From: an uncultured Selenomonadales bacterium
Lineage (GTDB): Bacteria > Bacillota > Clostridia > Christensenellales > QALW01
NCBI GenBank assembly: GCA_905200615.1
Contig: CAJKLB010000014.1
Coordinates: 1 to 46,631, forward strand
Direction of reading: 5' to 3'
Length of the DNA stretch: 46,631 nt
The position numbers and the translations under genes are program-made. Position 1 is the stretch's first letter, and each line of letters opens with the position of its first letter. Under the pieces are notes generated by a model. That model was not told the DNA's origin, made no database searches, and was given only the letters and a program-made list of their open reading frames with translations. This document shows, piece after piece, positions 26,214 to 32,977 of this stretch.

Positions 26214-27310
26214 TAAAAGCAGTGATTATCGGCTTTGCCCATATGCATGTCAATGAGGTTGCCCTGTATATCAGCCGGCATCCGGAATACAGTCTGGAGG
26301 CCGCCGCGGATATGCCCTCGGACTTAGAAAAAATCGAGCCTCTTCGGTATACGCCGGAATGGAACAAGGAAAATATACGCACGAATTTTTGCCCGCGGAT
26401 TTATGAGGATTATTGCCAAATGCTTGATGAAGTCAAGCCGGATGTGGCCTTTATTCTTACGGAAAATTTCCAAAAGAAGAAAGCCGCCGAGGCCTGTGCG
26501 GTACGCGGCATAAACATAATTCTTGAAAAGCCCATGGCGATAAATTTAAAAGAGGCTCGGGATATCGAGGCACTTGCGGAAAAATACGGAATTGAAGCTT
26601 ATGTAAATTGGCCGGTCATGTGGCGTGCGTATTTACATAAAATGAAAAACGCTTTGGACGTCCGCCTTGTCGGCGAGCCGCTGAAGCTGCAGTATATCAA
26701 CGGCCATACAGGACCATTGGGAAAAGGCGCAAGGCACCGGGGAGTGAGCGCAAACGCAGAGGAAATGACCGACGAACAGCGAAAAAAAACATGGTGGTAC
26801 CAAAAAAAATACGGCGGCGGCGTGTTTTTGGATATCGGCTGCTACGGCTGCTTTTTTGCCAAGTGGCTGCTCGGCGGCGGAGAAAAAGGCGCGATGGCAA
26901 TCGGAGAGCAAATGAATACGCCCTTTTGCGATACCGCAGATAATTTTGCCGCTGTTGTTCGGTATGATAAGAAAATGGCAGTGCTGGAAGGCACCTGGAC
27001 TACACCGCGCGCTGCGATTCCCTCCGGACCTATGGTGATGTGCACCGGCGGGATCATCACCTGTACCGGCGGTGCGGAAAATCAGCCCGGCGTCGAGGCG
27101 TTTGACCTATACGGCAATCCGGTGGAAGTTCCCGAAATAGCCTTTGGACCGGAGATGACCGATATGCCGCATTTATATGCCTGGCATAAGCAAACAAAAG
27201 GAGAGATGCCTCCGATGGCAACGCTAAGCAAAAATATTGAAGTAATGGCTATGCTGGAGGCTATTATCACAAGCGCAGAAAGCAAAAAAGAGGAACATAT
27301 CCGTGTGTAA
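26210..27310 (+). CDS. Gfo/Idh/MocA-family oxidoreductase 4 (GxxHxH type)
   Basis: 366 residues from the ATG at 26210, which overlaps the previous stop and follows GGAGG. The cofactor loop is VIIGFAHMHVNE, again with HxH in place of glycines. LEKPMAINLKEA keeps the catalytic Lys, and KTWWYQKKYGGGVFLDIGCYG mirrors Gfo/Idh 2. The last eight bases overlap the GTG start of the activase gene. Its strong likeness to gene 2 suggests that both pairs arose by duplication of a two-gene unit. Confidence 0.87.
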   Translation: MIKAVIIGFAHMHVNEVALYISRHPEYSLEAAADMPSDLEKIEPLRYTPEWNKENIRTNFCPRIYEDYCQMLDEVKPDVAFILTENFQKKKAAEACAVRGINIILEKPMAINLKEARDIEALAEKYGIEAYVNWPVMWRAYLHKMKNALDVRLVGEPLKLQYINGHTGPLGKGARHRGVSANAEEMTDEQRKKTWWYQKKYGGGVFLDIGCYGCFFAKWLLGGGEKGAMAIGEQMNTPFCDTADNFAAVVRYDKKMAVLEGTWTTPRAAIPSGPMVMCTGGIITCTGGAENQPGVEAFDLYGNPVEVPEIAFGPEMTDMPHLYAWHKQTKGEMPPMATLSKNIEVMAMLEAIITSAESKKEEHIRV

Positions 27311-28082
27311 AGGGATGATTGCAGATATTCAGCGGGCGTCCATTCACGATGGCCCGGGTCTCCGCACAACGGTCTTTTTCAAGGGATGCCCGCTTTCGTG
27401 CCGGTGGTGCCATAATCCGGAGTGCATTTCTTTTACAAAGCAGGAGCTATTTTATCCGGAAAAATGTATTGGCTGCGGCAGGTGCCAAGAGGGCTGTTAT
27501 GCCGGCGCGCGCGTATCCTGCGGAACAGAAATGACCGCACAGCAGGTACTGCAGGCTGTGCTTGCGGATAGGCCCTATTACGGTGCGGCGGGCGGCGTTA
27601 CGCTCTCCGGGGGTGAGCCTTTGGCGCAAGCCCGGTTTGCCGCAGAGGTTTTAAAGCTTTGCCGGCAGGCGGGAATCCATACCGCCATAGAAACCAGCCT
27701 GTATTGCTTTGATGCCGAGGTGCTGTCATTCACAGACCTTATCATGGCCGATATTAAAATATTCAACAGCGCAAAGCACCGGGAATACACCGGAGTGGAC
27801 AATGAGCAAATTCTTAAGAATTTGCAACGCGCGGATACCTTAGACATTCCGCTGGTAATTCGTACGCCGGTCGTTCCCACCGTAAACGATACGGTAGAAA
27901 ATATACGGCAAACCCGGAATTTTATCCGGTGCTTAAAAAATGTCATAAGCTACGAGCTGCTGCCCTATCATCCGCTGGGATTCAGTAAAGCGAAGGCGTT
28001 GGGCGTAAAGCAGCAAAAATTTGAGATTCCCCAAAAGGAAAAAATGGAGGAGCTGCGGCGATATGCTGACCTATCAAGATAG
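27303..28082 (+). CDS. Glycyl radical enzyme activating enzyme (radical SAM)
   Basis: 259 residues. Abstracts hydrogen from the GRE glycine using SAM and a [4Fe-4S] cluster. The radical SAM motif is CPLSCRWC (C29, C33, C36), preceded by SIHDGPGLRTTVFFKG, a signature of PFL-type activases. TLSGGEP binds SAM. One auxiliary cysteine set is present, CIGCGRCQEGC (C55, C58, C61, C65); many GRE activases have two, and this protein is shorter accordingly. GTG start at 27303 with AGAGGAA upstream. The gene overlaps both neighbours, so it is co-translated with the GRE it should activate. Confidence 0.94.
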   Translation: MCKGMIADIQRASIHDGPGLRTTVFFKGCPLSCRWCHNPECISFTKQELFYPEKCIGCGRCQEGCYAGARVSCGTEMTAQQVLQAVLADRPYYGAAGGVTLSGGEPLAQARFAAEVLKLCRQAGIHTAIETSLYCFDAEVLSFTDLIMADIKIFNSAKHREYTGVDNEQILKNLQRADTLDIPLVIRTPVVPTVNDTVENIRQTRNFIRCLKNVISYELLPYHPLGFSKAKALGVKQQKFEIPQKEKMEELRRYADLSR

Positions 28083-30279
28083 ACTGTACCGTATGCGGCA
28101 GACGAAAATCGCCCATACGCTGGCTAAAAAAGAACAAAACGGATACACCGACCTGGATGATTTCGGTACGGTACCCCTGCCGGAGGGATATTATGTAGAA
28201 CCATGGTATAACAGTGAAAACGGCAGCTTTTATGGGCTTGACGGAATGAGTGAGAACTTTTGCCGCGTGATGAACGCACACGAGCCCTATGTGGACCCTA
28301 TGGAAATGCTTTGCGGAAGATGGCGCGATATGCTGGTGAATTATCGGGGCGATATTCACTATATGCCCGATTGGATTCAAAAAAACACAAAGCTCCGCAA
28401 CTTTATGCAGCGCGGCGTGACCGCCCAGTGGAGTAAGCGTTGGGATGAAAAACGATTCCCTTATGACGACTTAAAACCCCTGCAGGAAAAGTACAATATT
28501 GCCTCCGGTATTGACGGCGATGCGCATTTTGCCTGTGATTACCGTATCGGATTCGCCTTGGGCTTCGGCGGTTTTTTAGAGAAAATAGCCGCCGGAAGAA
28601 AACAAAACCCTCAAAAACAGGCGTTTTATGATGCGGAAGAAAAATGCGTGCGCGCCATCATCGCCTTTGTTGATCGGCATATTGAAAAAATTCAGGAGCT
28701 GCTGCAAAGCGAATCCCGGCCGGAAATCAGAGAAAGCCTTGAAAAAATGCTTTCGGTGTGCCGGAATATCCGGCTGGATAGACCCAAAACCTTTCATGAA
28801 GCCTGCCAGTGGACGGCATTTTTCAACTGTGCCGCACGCATTTATACCCGCGACGGCGCAGGCTTTCAGTTGGATACCCTGCTGCTTCCCTTTTATGAAA
28901 ACGACAAAAAAAACGGGATTTTAGAGGATGAAACGGCGATCTTTCTTCTTGCCAATTTGCTTTTGATCGACCCGCATTATTATCAGCTCTCCGGTGTGGA
29001 TGAGAATGACCGTGACCTGACAAATCACCTCTCGTACCTTGCTTTGGAAGCGGCGGACAGAATCAATATTTCCTGTAATCTGACCGTCCGCGTGCATGAA
29101 AACTGTGATCCGGCGTTTTTGGAAAAGGCCGTATACTATTTATTCAAAAATAAAAACGGCTGGCCCCGATTCTGCGATGATAAAAATCTGTGCGACGGAT
29201 ATATGAGAAACGGCGTGGATAAAAAAACCGCACGCCAGCGAATTGCCGTCGGCTGCAACTGGATGTGTGTTCCGGGCAGGGAATTTCCGATGAACGACAC
29301 CGTAAAAGTTAATTTTGCCAAGGTTTTGGAGGAAGCACTGAAAGAGATGAAGACGGAAAAGGAGCCGTCAACGGAACGGCTTTTTGCCCTGTTTCAAAAA
29401 CATCTGCTTTGCGCGGTGGAGACCGTTGCCAGGGGCGTGAATCTGCATTTAGACCATATCCACGAGGTGACGCCTGAGCTGATCATGAATTTGATGTTTC
29501 ATCATTGCCTGGAGAAGGGCCTGGACGCATCCCAGTGCGCCGAGCTTTTTACCGTCGGCGTAGACGGCGCGGCGCTTGCCGTGGCTGCGGATTCCTTCGG
29601 AGCAATGGAGGAGCGGATCGAGCGGGAAAACAAGCTTTCCTGGCAGCAGCTTTATGAGGCGCTGGAAAACAATTTTGCCGACGAACGGCTGCGTTTGATG
29701 CTGCAATCCACGCCCAAATACTGCGGCGGCGGTACGGCGGCGGATGCCTGGGCTAAGAGGATCAGCGCCCTGTGGACAGAAATTGTTGCAAACCAAAAAA
29801 TGCCCGCCGGCAGAAAGCTTGTGCCCGGTCTGTTTTCCTGGGCGCGAAGCATTGAATACGGGCAGGCAGTGGGGGCTACCCCCAATGGAAGAAGAAAGGG
29901 CGAGCCGATCTCCCACGGAGCGAATCCCAATCCTCATTTTCGGGTTGACGGGGCGGTAACCGCGCTTTCCAGCGGAATCGCAGGCGTTCAATGCGGGCGC
30001 GGCAACACAGCGCCGCTGCAATTGGAGTTTGATCCTCAAATCACCCTTGAAGAAGGCGGCGTACAGCTGGTATTGGAACTGATAAAAACCCATTTCCGGC
30101 TGGGCGGTACGCTCATCAATATCAACATTCTGGACGGTGAAAAATTATTGCAGGCCCATAAAAATCCCGAACAGTATCCCGACCTCGTCGTACGGGTAAC
30201 CGGCTTTACGGCGTATTTTGCGTCCCTTTCGCCGGAATTCAGACAGCTGGTTGTCAACCGTTTTTTAATGGGATTATAA
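28063..30279 (+). CDS. Glycyl radical enzyme of unknown substrate (PFL/diol-dehydratase superfamily)
   Basis: 738 residues from the ATG at 28063, which has GGAGGAG ten bases upstream and overlaps the activase by 20 bases. The glycyl radical loop is RVTGFTAYFASL with G714, 24 residues from the C-terminus as expected. The thiyl-radical region reads AVGCNWMCVPG with C398 and C402. The GCVEP-type Glu of diol dehydratases, choline lyase and isethionate lyase is absent, and it is not the adjacent Cys pair of pyruvate formate-lyase either. This points to an uncharacterised GRE class, perhaps acting on a sugar derivative made by the Gfo/Idh enzymes. Last gene of the operon. Confidence 0.9.
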   Translation: MLTYQDRLYRMRQTKIAHTLAKKEQNGYTDLDDFGTVPLPEGYYVEPWYNSENGSFYGLDGMSENFCRVMNAHEPYVDPMEMLCGRWRDMLVNYRGDIHYMPDWIQKNTKLRNFMQRGVTAQWSKRWDEKRFPYDDLKPLQEKYNIASGIDGDAHFACDYRIGFALGFGGFLEKIAAGRKQNPQKQAFYDAEEKCVRAIIAFVDRHIEKIQELLQSESRPEIRESLEKMLSVCRNIRLDRPKTFHEACQWTAFFNCAARIYTRDGAGFQLDTLLLPFYENDKKNGILEDETAIFLLANLLLIDPHYYQLSGVDENDRDLTNHLSYLALEAADRINISCNLTVRVHENCDPAFLEKAVYYLFKNKNGWPRFCDDKNLCDGYMRNGVDKKTARQRIAVGCNWMCVPGREFPMNDTVKVNFAKVLEEALKEMKTEKEPSTERLFALFQKHLLCAVETVARGVNLHLDHIHEVTPELIMNLMFHHCLEKGLDASQCAELFTVGVDGAALAVAADSFGAMEERIERENKLSWQQLYEALENNFADERLRLMLQSTPKYCGGGTAADAWAKRISALWTEIVANQKMPAGRKLVPGLFSWARSIEYGQAVGATPNGRRKGEPISHGANPNPHFRVDGAVTALSSGIAGVQCGRGNTAPLQLEFDPQITLEEGGVQLVLELIKTHFRLGGTLININILDGEKLLQAHKNPEQYPDLVVRVTGFTAYFASLSPEFRQLVVNRFLMGL

Positions 30280-30368
30280 ACATACTATTGACGGGGTTTA
30301 TTAATATATCGGTTAAAAGGATTAAAACGGTCGAAAACATATTTAGAAAATAAGATCGCTGCTTTATT

Positions 30369-30400
30369 AAAAAACAAGGGGGGAGATCCCTTGTTTTTTT
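30369..30400. terminator. Terminator between the GRE operon and the SpoIID-like gene
   Basis: AAAAAACAAGGG (30369-30380), a seven-base loop, CCCTTGTTTTTTT (30388-30400). A and T runs on both sides let it stop transcription from both converging units. Its right edge touches the SpoIID-like stop codon and the border of the 214-bp repeat. Confidence 0.85.
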
Positions 30401-30611
30401 ACGCTTGTTCTATTGTTGTACCGGTGTAATAGTGTGTTAAAATTTGTTTATAATCGTATCCCTCCAAAGCCATACCCTGTGCGCCGTGCTGACTCATGCC
30501 AACACCGTGACCGTATCCTTTCATATAAAAGGTGATACTGTTTTTGTTATTTTCAAAGGTAAAATCGGTAGAACGCAGTCCTAAGGCTGTGCGCAGCGCC
30601 GTTGCTTTTAC
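30398..30611 (-). repeat. 214-bp direct repeat, right copy (inside intact SpoIID-like gene)
   Basis: Identical to 15937-16150. This copy is part of an intact gene and keeps the normal terminator, so it is the original version. Confidence 0.95.
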
Positions 30612-31427
30612 GATGCTTTCACCGATTTGTACGGTAGCAACTCTTCCCGCGGCAGTATAGGAGTCAATTTTTATCGCGATGGAATCCACATGGATATCTT
30701 CAAAAGCGGCATTGATTTTTTCTGTAAATTGATCTTTTGTCAGTGTAAGAGATTCGCTAAGCTCTTCTTCACTTTTATCCGCGGTTGTTTCTACGCTTAC
30801 CAGATAGGGATAGTTTCCGCCGAATACCGAGACACAGTCCTCGGTACTTCCTACACTGGAGGAATGATAAAGTGCGCATATAGGCTTGCTTTCATATGTT
30901 ATAATTTCTCCGGAAGTCGCGGTAACGGCTTGCGCAATCGCGTTATAATATTTTTCATAATTCTCACCCCATTGACTGCGCATTTGTTCATTGGACTTAA
31001 ACGCTTGGCAATGGGCCGAATTCGTGCAGATATCACCGCCGTTTGCACAGCCGCCGCCGCTCATTTTATAATACAGATAAGTTCTTGCGGCAACCGCCTG
31101 GGCTTTCAGAGCCTCGGGTTCATAGGTAGGATAAACCTCCCCGGCAACAACATCAATGATATATTCTTCTAAATTCATTGTCTGCAATTCACCGTTATGA
31201 TTTACCTGAATGGTTTTTTGAGGTGTTGCCGTAGGTTCGGGTATTTTTTCAATTGTTATTTCTGTTTCGGGCTTTTTTTGGGCGTTACTGCTTTCGGTTT
31301 GTCCTTTTGCTGAAACGGAAGCGGAAACGGTTAATTTATTATCTTCCCGATTTTGAAAATAAACAACGGAAAAACCCAGGAGTACAATCGCCAACACAAA
31401 GGATAAAAATATGGAAAATTTACTCAT
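30399..31427 (-). CDS. spoIID: SpoIID/LytB-domain protein
   Basis: 342 residues from the ATG at 31427, which follows AGGGA; an upstream extension to 31487 is unlikely. N-terminal membrane anchor (about 5-25), Ser/Glu/Pro linker, then the SpoIID domain: EYIIDVVAGEV (catalytic Glu), EALKAQAVAARTYLYY, the cysteine-containing NSAHCQAF, ALYHSSSVGSTEDCVSVFGG and GYGHGVGMSQHGAQGMA. SpoIID is a lytic transglycosylase acting on stripped glycan strands during engulfment. The usual spoIIQ or murA neighbours are missing, so it could be a SpoIID-like amidase enhancer or paralogue. Its last 214 bases are duplicated at 15937. Confidence 0.85.
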   Translation of the reverse strand: MSKFSIFLSFVLAIVLLGFSVVYFQNREDNKLTVSASVSAKGQTESSNAQKKPETEITIEKIPEPTATPQKTIQVNHNGELQTMNLEEYIIDVVAGEVYPTYEPEALKAQAVAARTYLYYKMSGGGCANGGDICTNSAHCQAFKSNEQMRSQWGENYEKYYNAIAQAVTATSGEIITYESKPICALYHSSSVGSTEDCVSVFGGNYPYLVSVETTADKSEEELSESLTLTKDQFTEKINAAFEDIHVDSIAIKIDSYTAAGRVATVQIGESIVKATALRTALGLRSTDFTFENNKNSITFYMKGYGHGVGMSQHGAQGMALEGYDYKQILTHYYTGTTIEQA

Positions 31428-31446
31428 TATGGTTCCCTGCCTGTCC

Positions 31447-31794
31447 CTAATTGATGATAATATAAGGCAATCCAAAAGTAGTGACACCGTTGGCGGTTAT
31501 CGCTTGAAGAAAAGGATTGCACATATCGATTGTATGACCGTTTTGCCGGGAATATTCATATACTGTTTTTCCATGAGGGACGGTTTTCGCTTTCGCGGCA
31601 TTTTCTTTGCTTATTAGAAATACAAAATAGTCATGAGTTTTCCAATCAGGGGAATCTTCAAGTATGCACTGAGCATATGTTGCATCAGGACATACTACAT
31701 AAATATTTTCAGCTGAATTTCCCAGTACCGGAAAAGTACACAGGGCAAACAGGAAAATGGCAATCAGTATTAAAAAAATAATATATTTTTCCAT
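31447..31794 (-). CDS. Small exported protein of unknown function
   Basis: 115 residues. A hydrophobic N-terminus (about 4-25, ending PVLGNS) looks like a signal peptide or membrane anchor. The rest contains two Cys (PDATYAQCILED and TIDMCNPF) and no known motif. It lies 19 bases upstream of the SpoIID-like gene and 44 bases after the phosphodiesterase, so it is probably in one operon. Its Shine-Dalgarno sequence (AAAGGGGG) is inside the 3' arm of a terminator-like hairpin. Confidence 0.65.
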   Translation of the reverse strand: MEKYIIFLILIAIFLFALCTFPVLGNSAENIYVVCPDATYAQCILEDSPDWKTHDYFVFLISKENAAKAKTVPHGKTVYEYSRQNGHTIDMCNPFLQAITANGVTTFGLPYIIIN

Positions 31795-31832
31795 AAAAAA
31801 TCCCCCTTTGCACCAAGTATGAGCAAAAGGGG
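31795..31832 (-). promoter_or_regulatory. Terminator-like hairpin that sequesters a ribosome binding site
   Basis: Read on the minus strand: CCCCTTTTGC (31823-31832), loop, GCAAAGGGGG (31802-31811), one A, six T, then the ATG at 31794. All ten stem pairs form, one as G-U. The 3' arm holds the Shine-Dalgarno sequence of the downstream gene and the T run is its spacer. Confidence 0.65.
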
Positions 31833-31838
31833 AAGGGG

Positions 31839-32384
31839 TTATTCATTTATTTTATATTCAGTATAGATTTCACCTTGCAGGGTTTTTAATAAAAAACTTC
31901 CGCTCTCATAGAGCAGATACCCGCGAAATTTATTTTTCGGCAATGATACGGATCCGGGATTCATATAAATATAATGTTCTTTGGGTGTGATTTCGCCGAT
32001 GTGAAAATGTCCGTTTATCAGAATATCTCCGTTTTGCAGCTGCGGCGGTGTTTCAGGAGAAAATATATGGCCATGGGTGACAAAAACAGTTTTTTGATCT
32101 AAAAACAATAAAAGATTCGGTGCAGAAATGGAAAATTCCAATACCATTTGATCTACTGCGGAATCACAGTTACCCTGTACGGCAAGAATATACTCTTTTT
32201 TTTGATTCAGCATTTCCGCCACCTGCGCCGGCGCATATTCTTCCGGCAGAGGGTTCCTCGGTCCGTGATAGAGAAGATCTCCCAGCAAAATTAATTTATC
32301 GGCTTTTTCCGCCTCAAAGGCTTCCAGCAGCTGCCGGCAGTAAAACAGGGAACCGTGAATATCGGATGCAAATAGTAGTTTCAT
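31839..32384 (-). CDS. yfcE: YfcE-type metallophosphoesterase
   Basis: 181 residues. All calcineurin-like motifs of the YfcE/MJ0936 phosphodiesterases are visible: FASDIHG, ILLGDLLYHGP, VQGNCDS, VTHGH and NGHFHIG, followed by MNPGSVSLPK, a family hallmark. Family members hydrolyse small phosphodiesters in a metal-dependent way; the natural substrate is uncertain. First gene of the minus-strand unit with the small exported protein and SpoIID-like gene. Confidence 0.92.
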   Translation of the reverse strand: MKLLFASDIHGSLFYCRQLLEAFEAEKADKLILLGDLLYHGPRNPLPEEYAPAQVAEMLNQKKEYILAVQGNCDSAVDQMVLEFSISAPNLLLFLDQKTVFVTHGHIFSPETPPQLQNGDILINGHFHIGEITPKEHYIYMNPGSVSLPKNKFRGYLLYESGSFLLKTLQGEIYTEYKINE

Positions 32385-32460
32385 ATGAGTACCTCATAAT
32401 ACTTTGTTTTATGATTTTTCTTTACACAAGGAAAGGTGTTAAAGGAAAAGTTCAAAATAT

Positions 32461-32489
32461 ATTATAGCATAAAAAAGAAAAGAAAACAA
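32461..32489 (-). promoter_or_regulatory. Promoter of the yfcE operon
   Basis: On the minus strand: TTGTTT (32484-32489), 17-bp spacer, TATAAT (32461-32466) with TGC directly before it (extended -10). The leader to the ATG is about 75 bases with no obvious element. Confidence 0.6.
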
Positions 32490-32620
32490 ACATGAAAACA
32501 GCGACGAAACGGTTTTTCAGAAGGTATAGATTGCAGTTCTCCTGTGCAGTTCAATGTGGATTTCGCTTTTAAAAAAGAAAAAGAAACGGGATCTTCGCTT
32601 GGGTTTGTCAAAAACCTATT

Positions 32621-32824
32621 GGGAAATCAATATAAAAAATTTTTATTAGCGGGAGGATTCTCTCCGGTAAACGGCACATCGGGACGTTTTACGCCTCTTC
32701 TGCGCTCTTTTGGGCAAAAATTCACCCTTCGAAGAGGGGACCGTATCTCGCCGCTTTTTTGAAAAGACGGACAAAAACTTTATTGTGCAACTTTTTTGGC
32801 TGCATGACTTTTTTGACACTCTGA
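32621..32824 (+). repeat. Intergenic repeat, copy D (about 205 bp)
   Basis: Shares with copies A and B the AAAAATTTTTAT block, CATCGGGACGTTTTACGC, CTGCGCTCTTTT, AAAAATTC, TTCGAAGAGGGGACCG, and the end AACTTTTTTG with TTTTTTGACACTCTGA (A has TTTTTTGACATTCTGA). It occupies most of the 600-bp gap downstream of rho; nothing else in 32490-32977 looks like a gene. The short plus-strand frames here come from the repeat. Confidence 0.6.
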
Positions 32825-32977
32825 AGCAGGATTCCTGCTCAAATCGTTAAGCTCTTTTGGGTGATTCCATGTGGGAATTGAGAGAGAAGAAAGAGGCGCT
32901 TTTCTTTGCTGTTTTATAAAGAATGCTTGGGGTGCGGTCAAGATTTGCTTCGCGGGAAAAAAGGCCTCCGGAAAACA

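Larger units (their letters stand above)
16151..30397. other. Candidate inserted island between 214-bp direct repeats
   Basis: Everything between the two repeats: an AraC regulator and a single ten-gene operon for sugar chemistry with a glycyl radical enzyme. By eye the operon is richer in GC than most of the his region (not computed). One repeat plus this segment would form a 14461-bp circle. No integrase, transposase or relaxase is inside, so homologous single-crossover integration or a duplication is more likely than site-specific mobility. The gap 16151-16332 holds no gene. Confidence 0.45.

Noticed and set aside
16151..30397. Island as an integrative element with att sites
   Set aside because: No integrase, recombinase or relaxase inside, and 214 bp is far longer than usual att core repeats, so I call it homologous integration or duplication instead.
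32544..32762. 72-codon plus-strand frame downstream of rho
   Set aside because: Falls within repeat copy D and its flank; not supported by a ribosome binding site or a domain.
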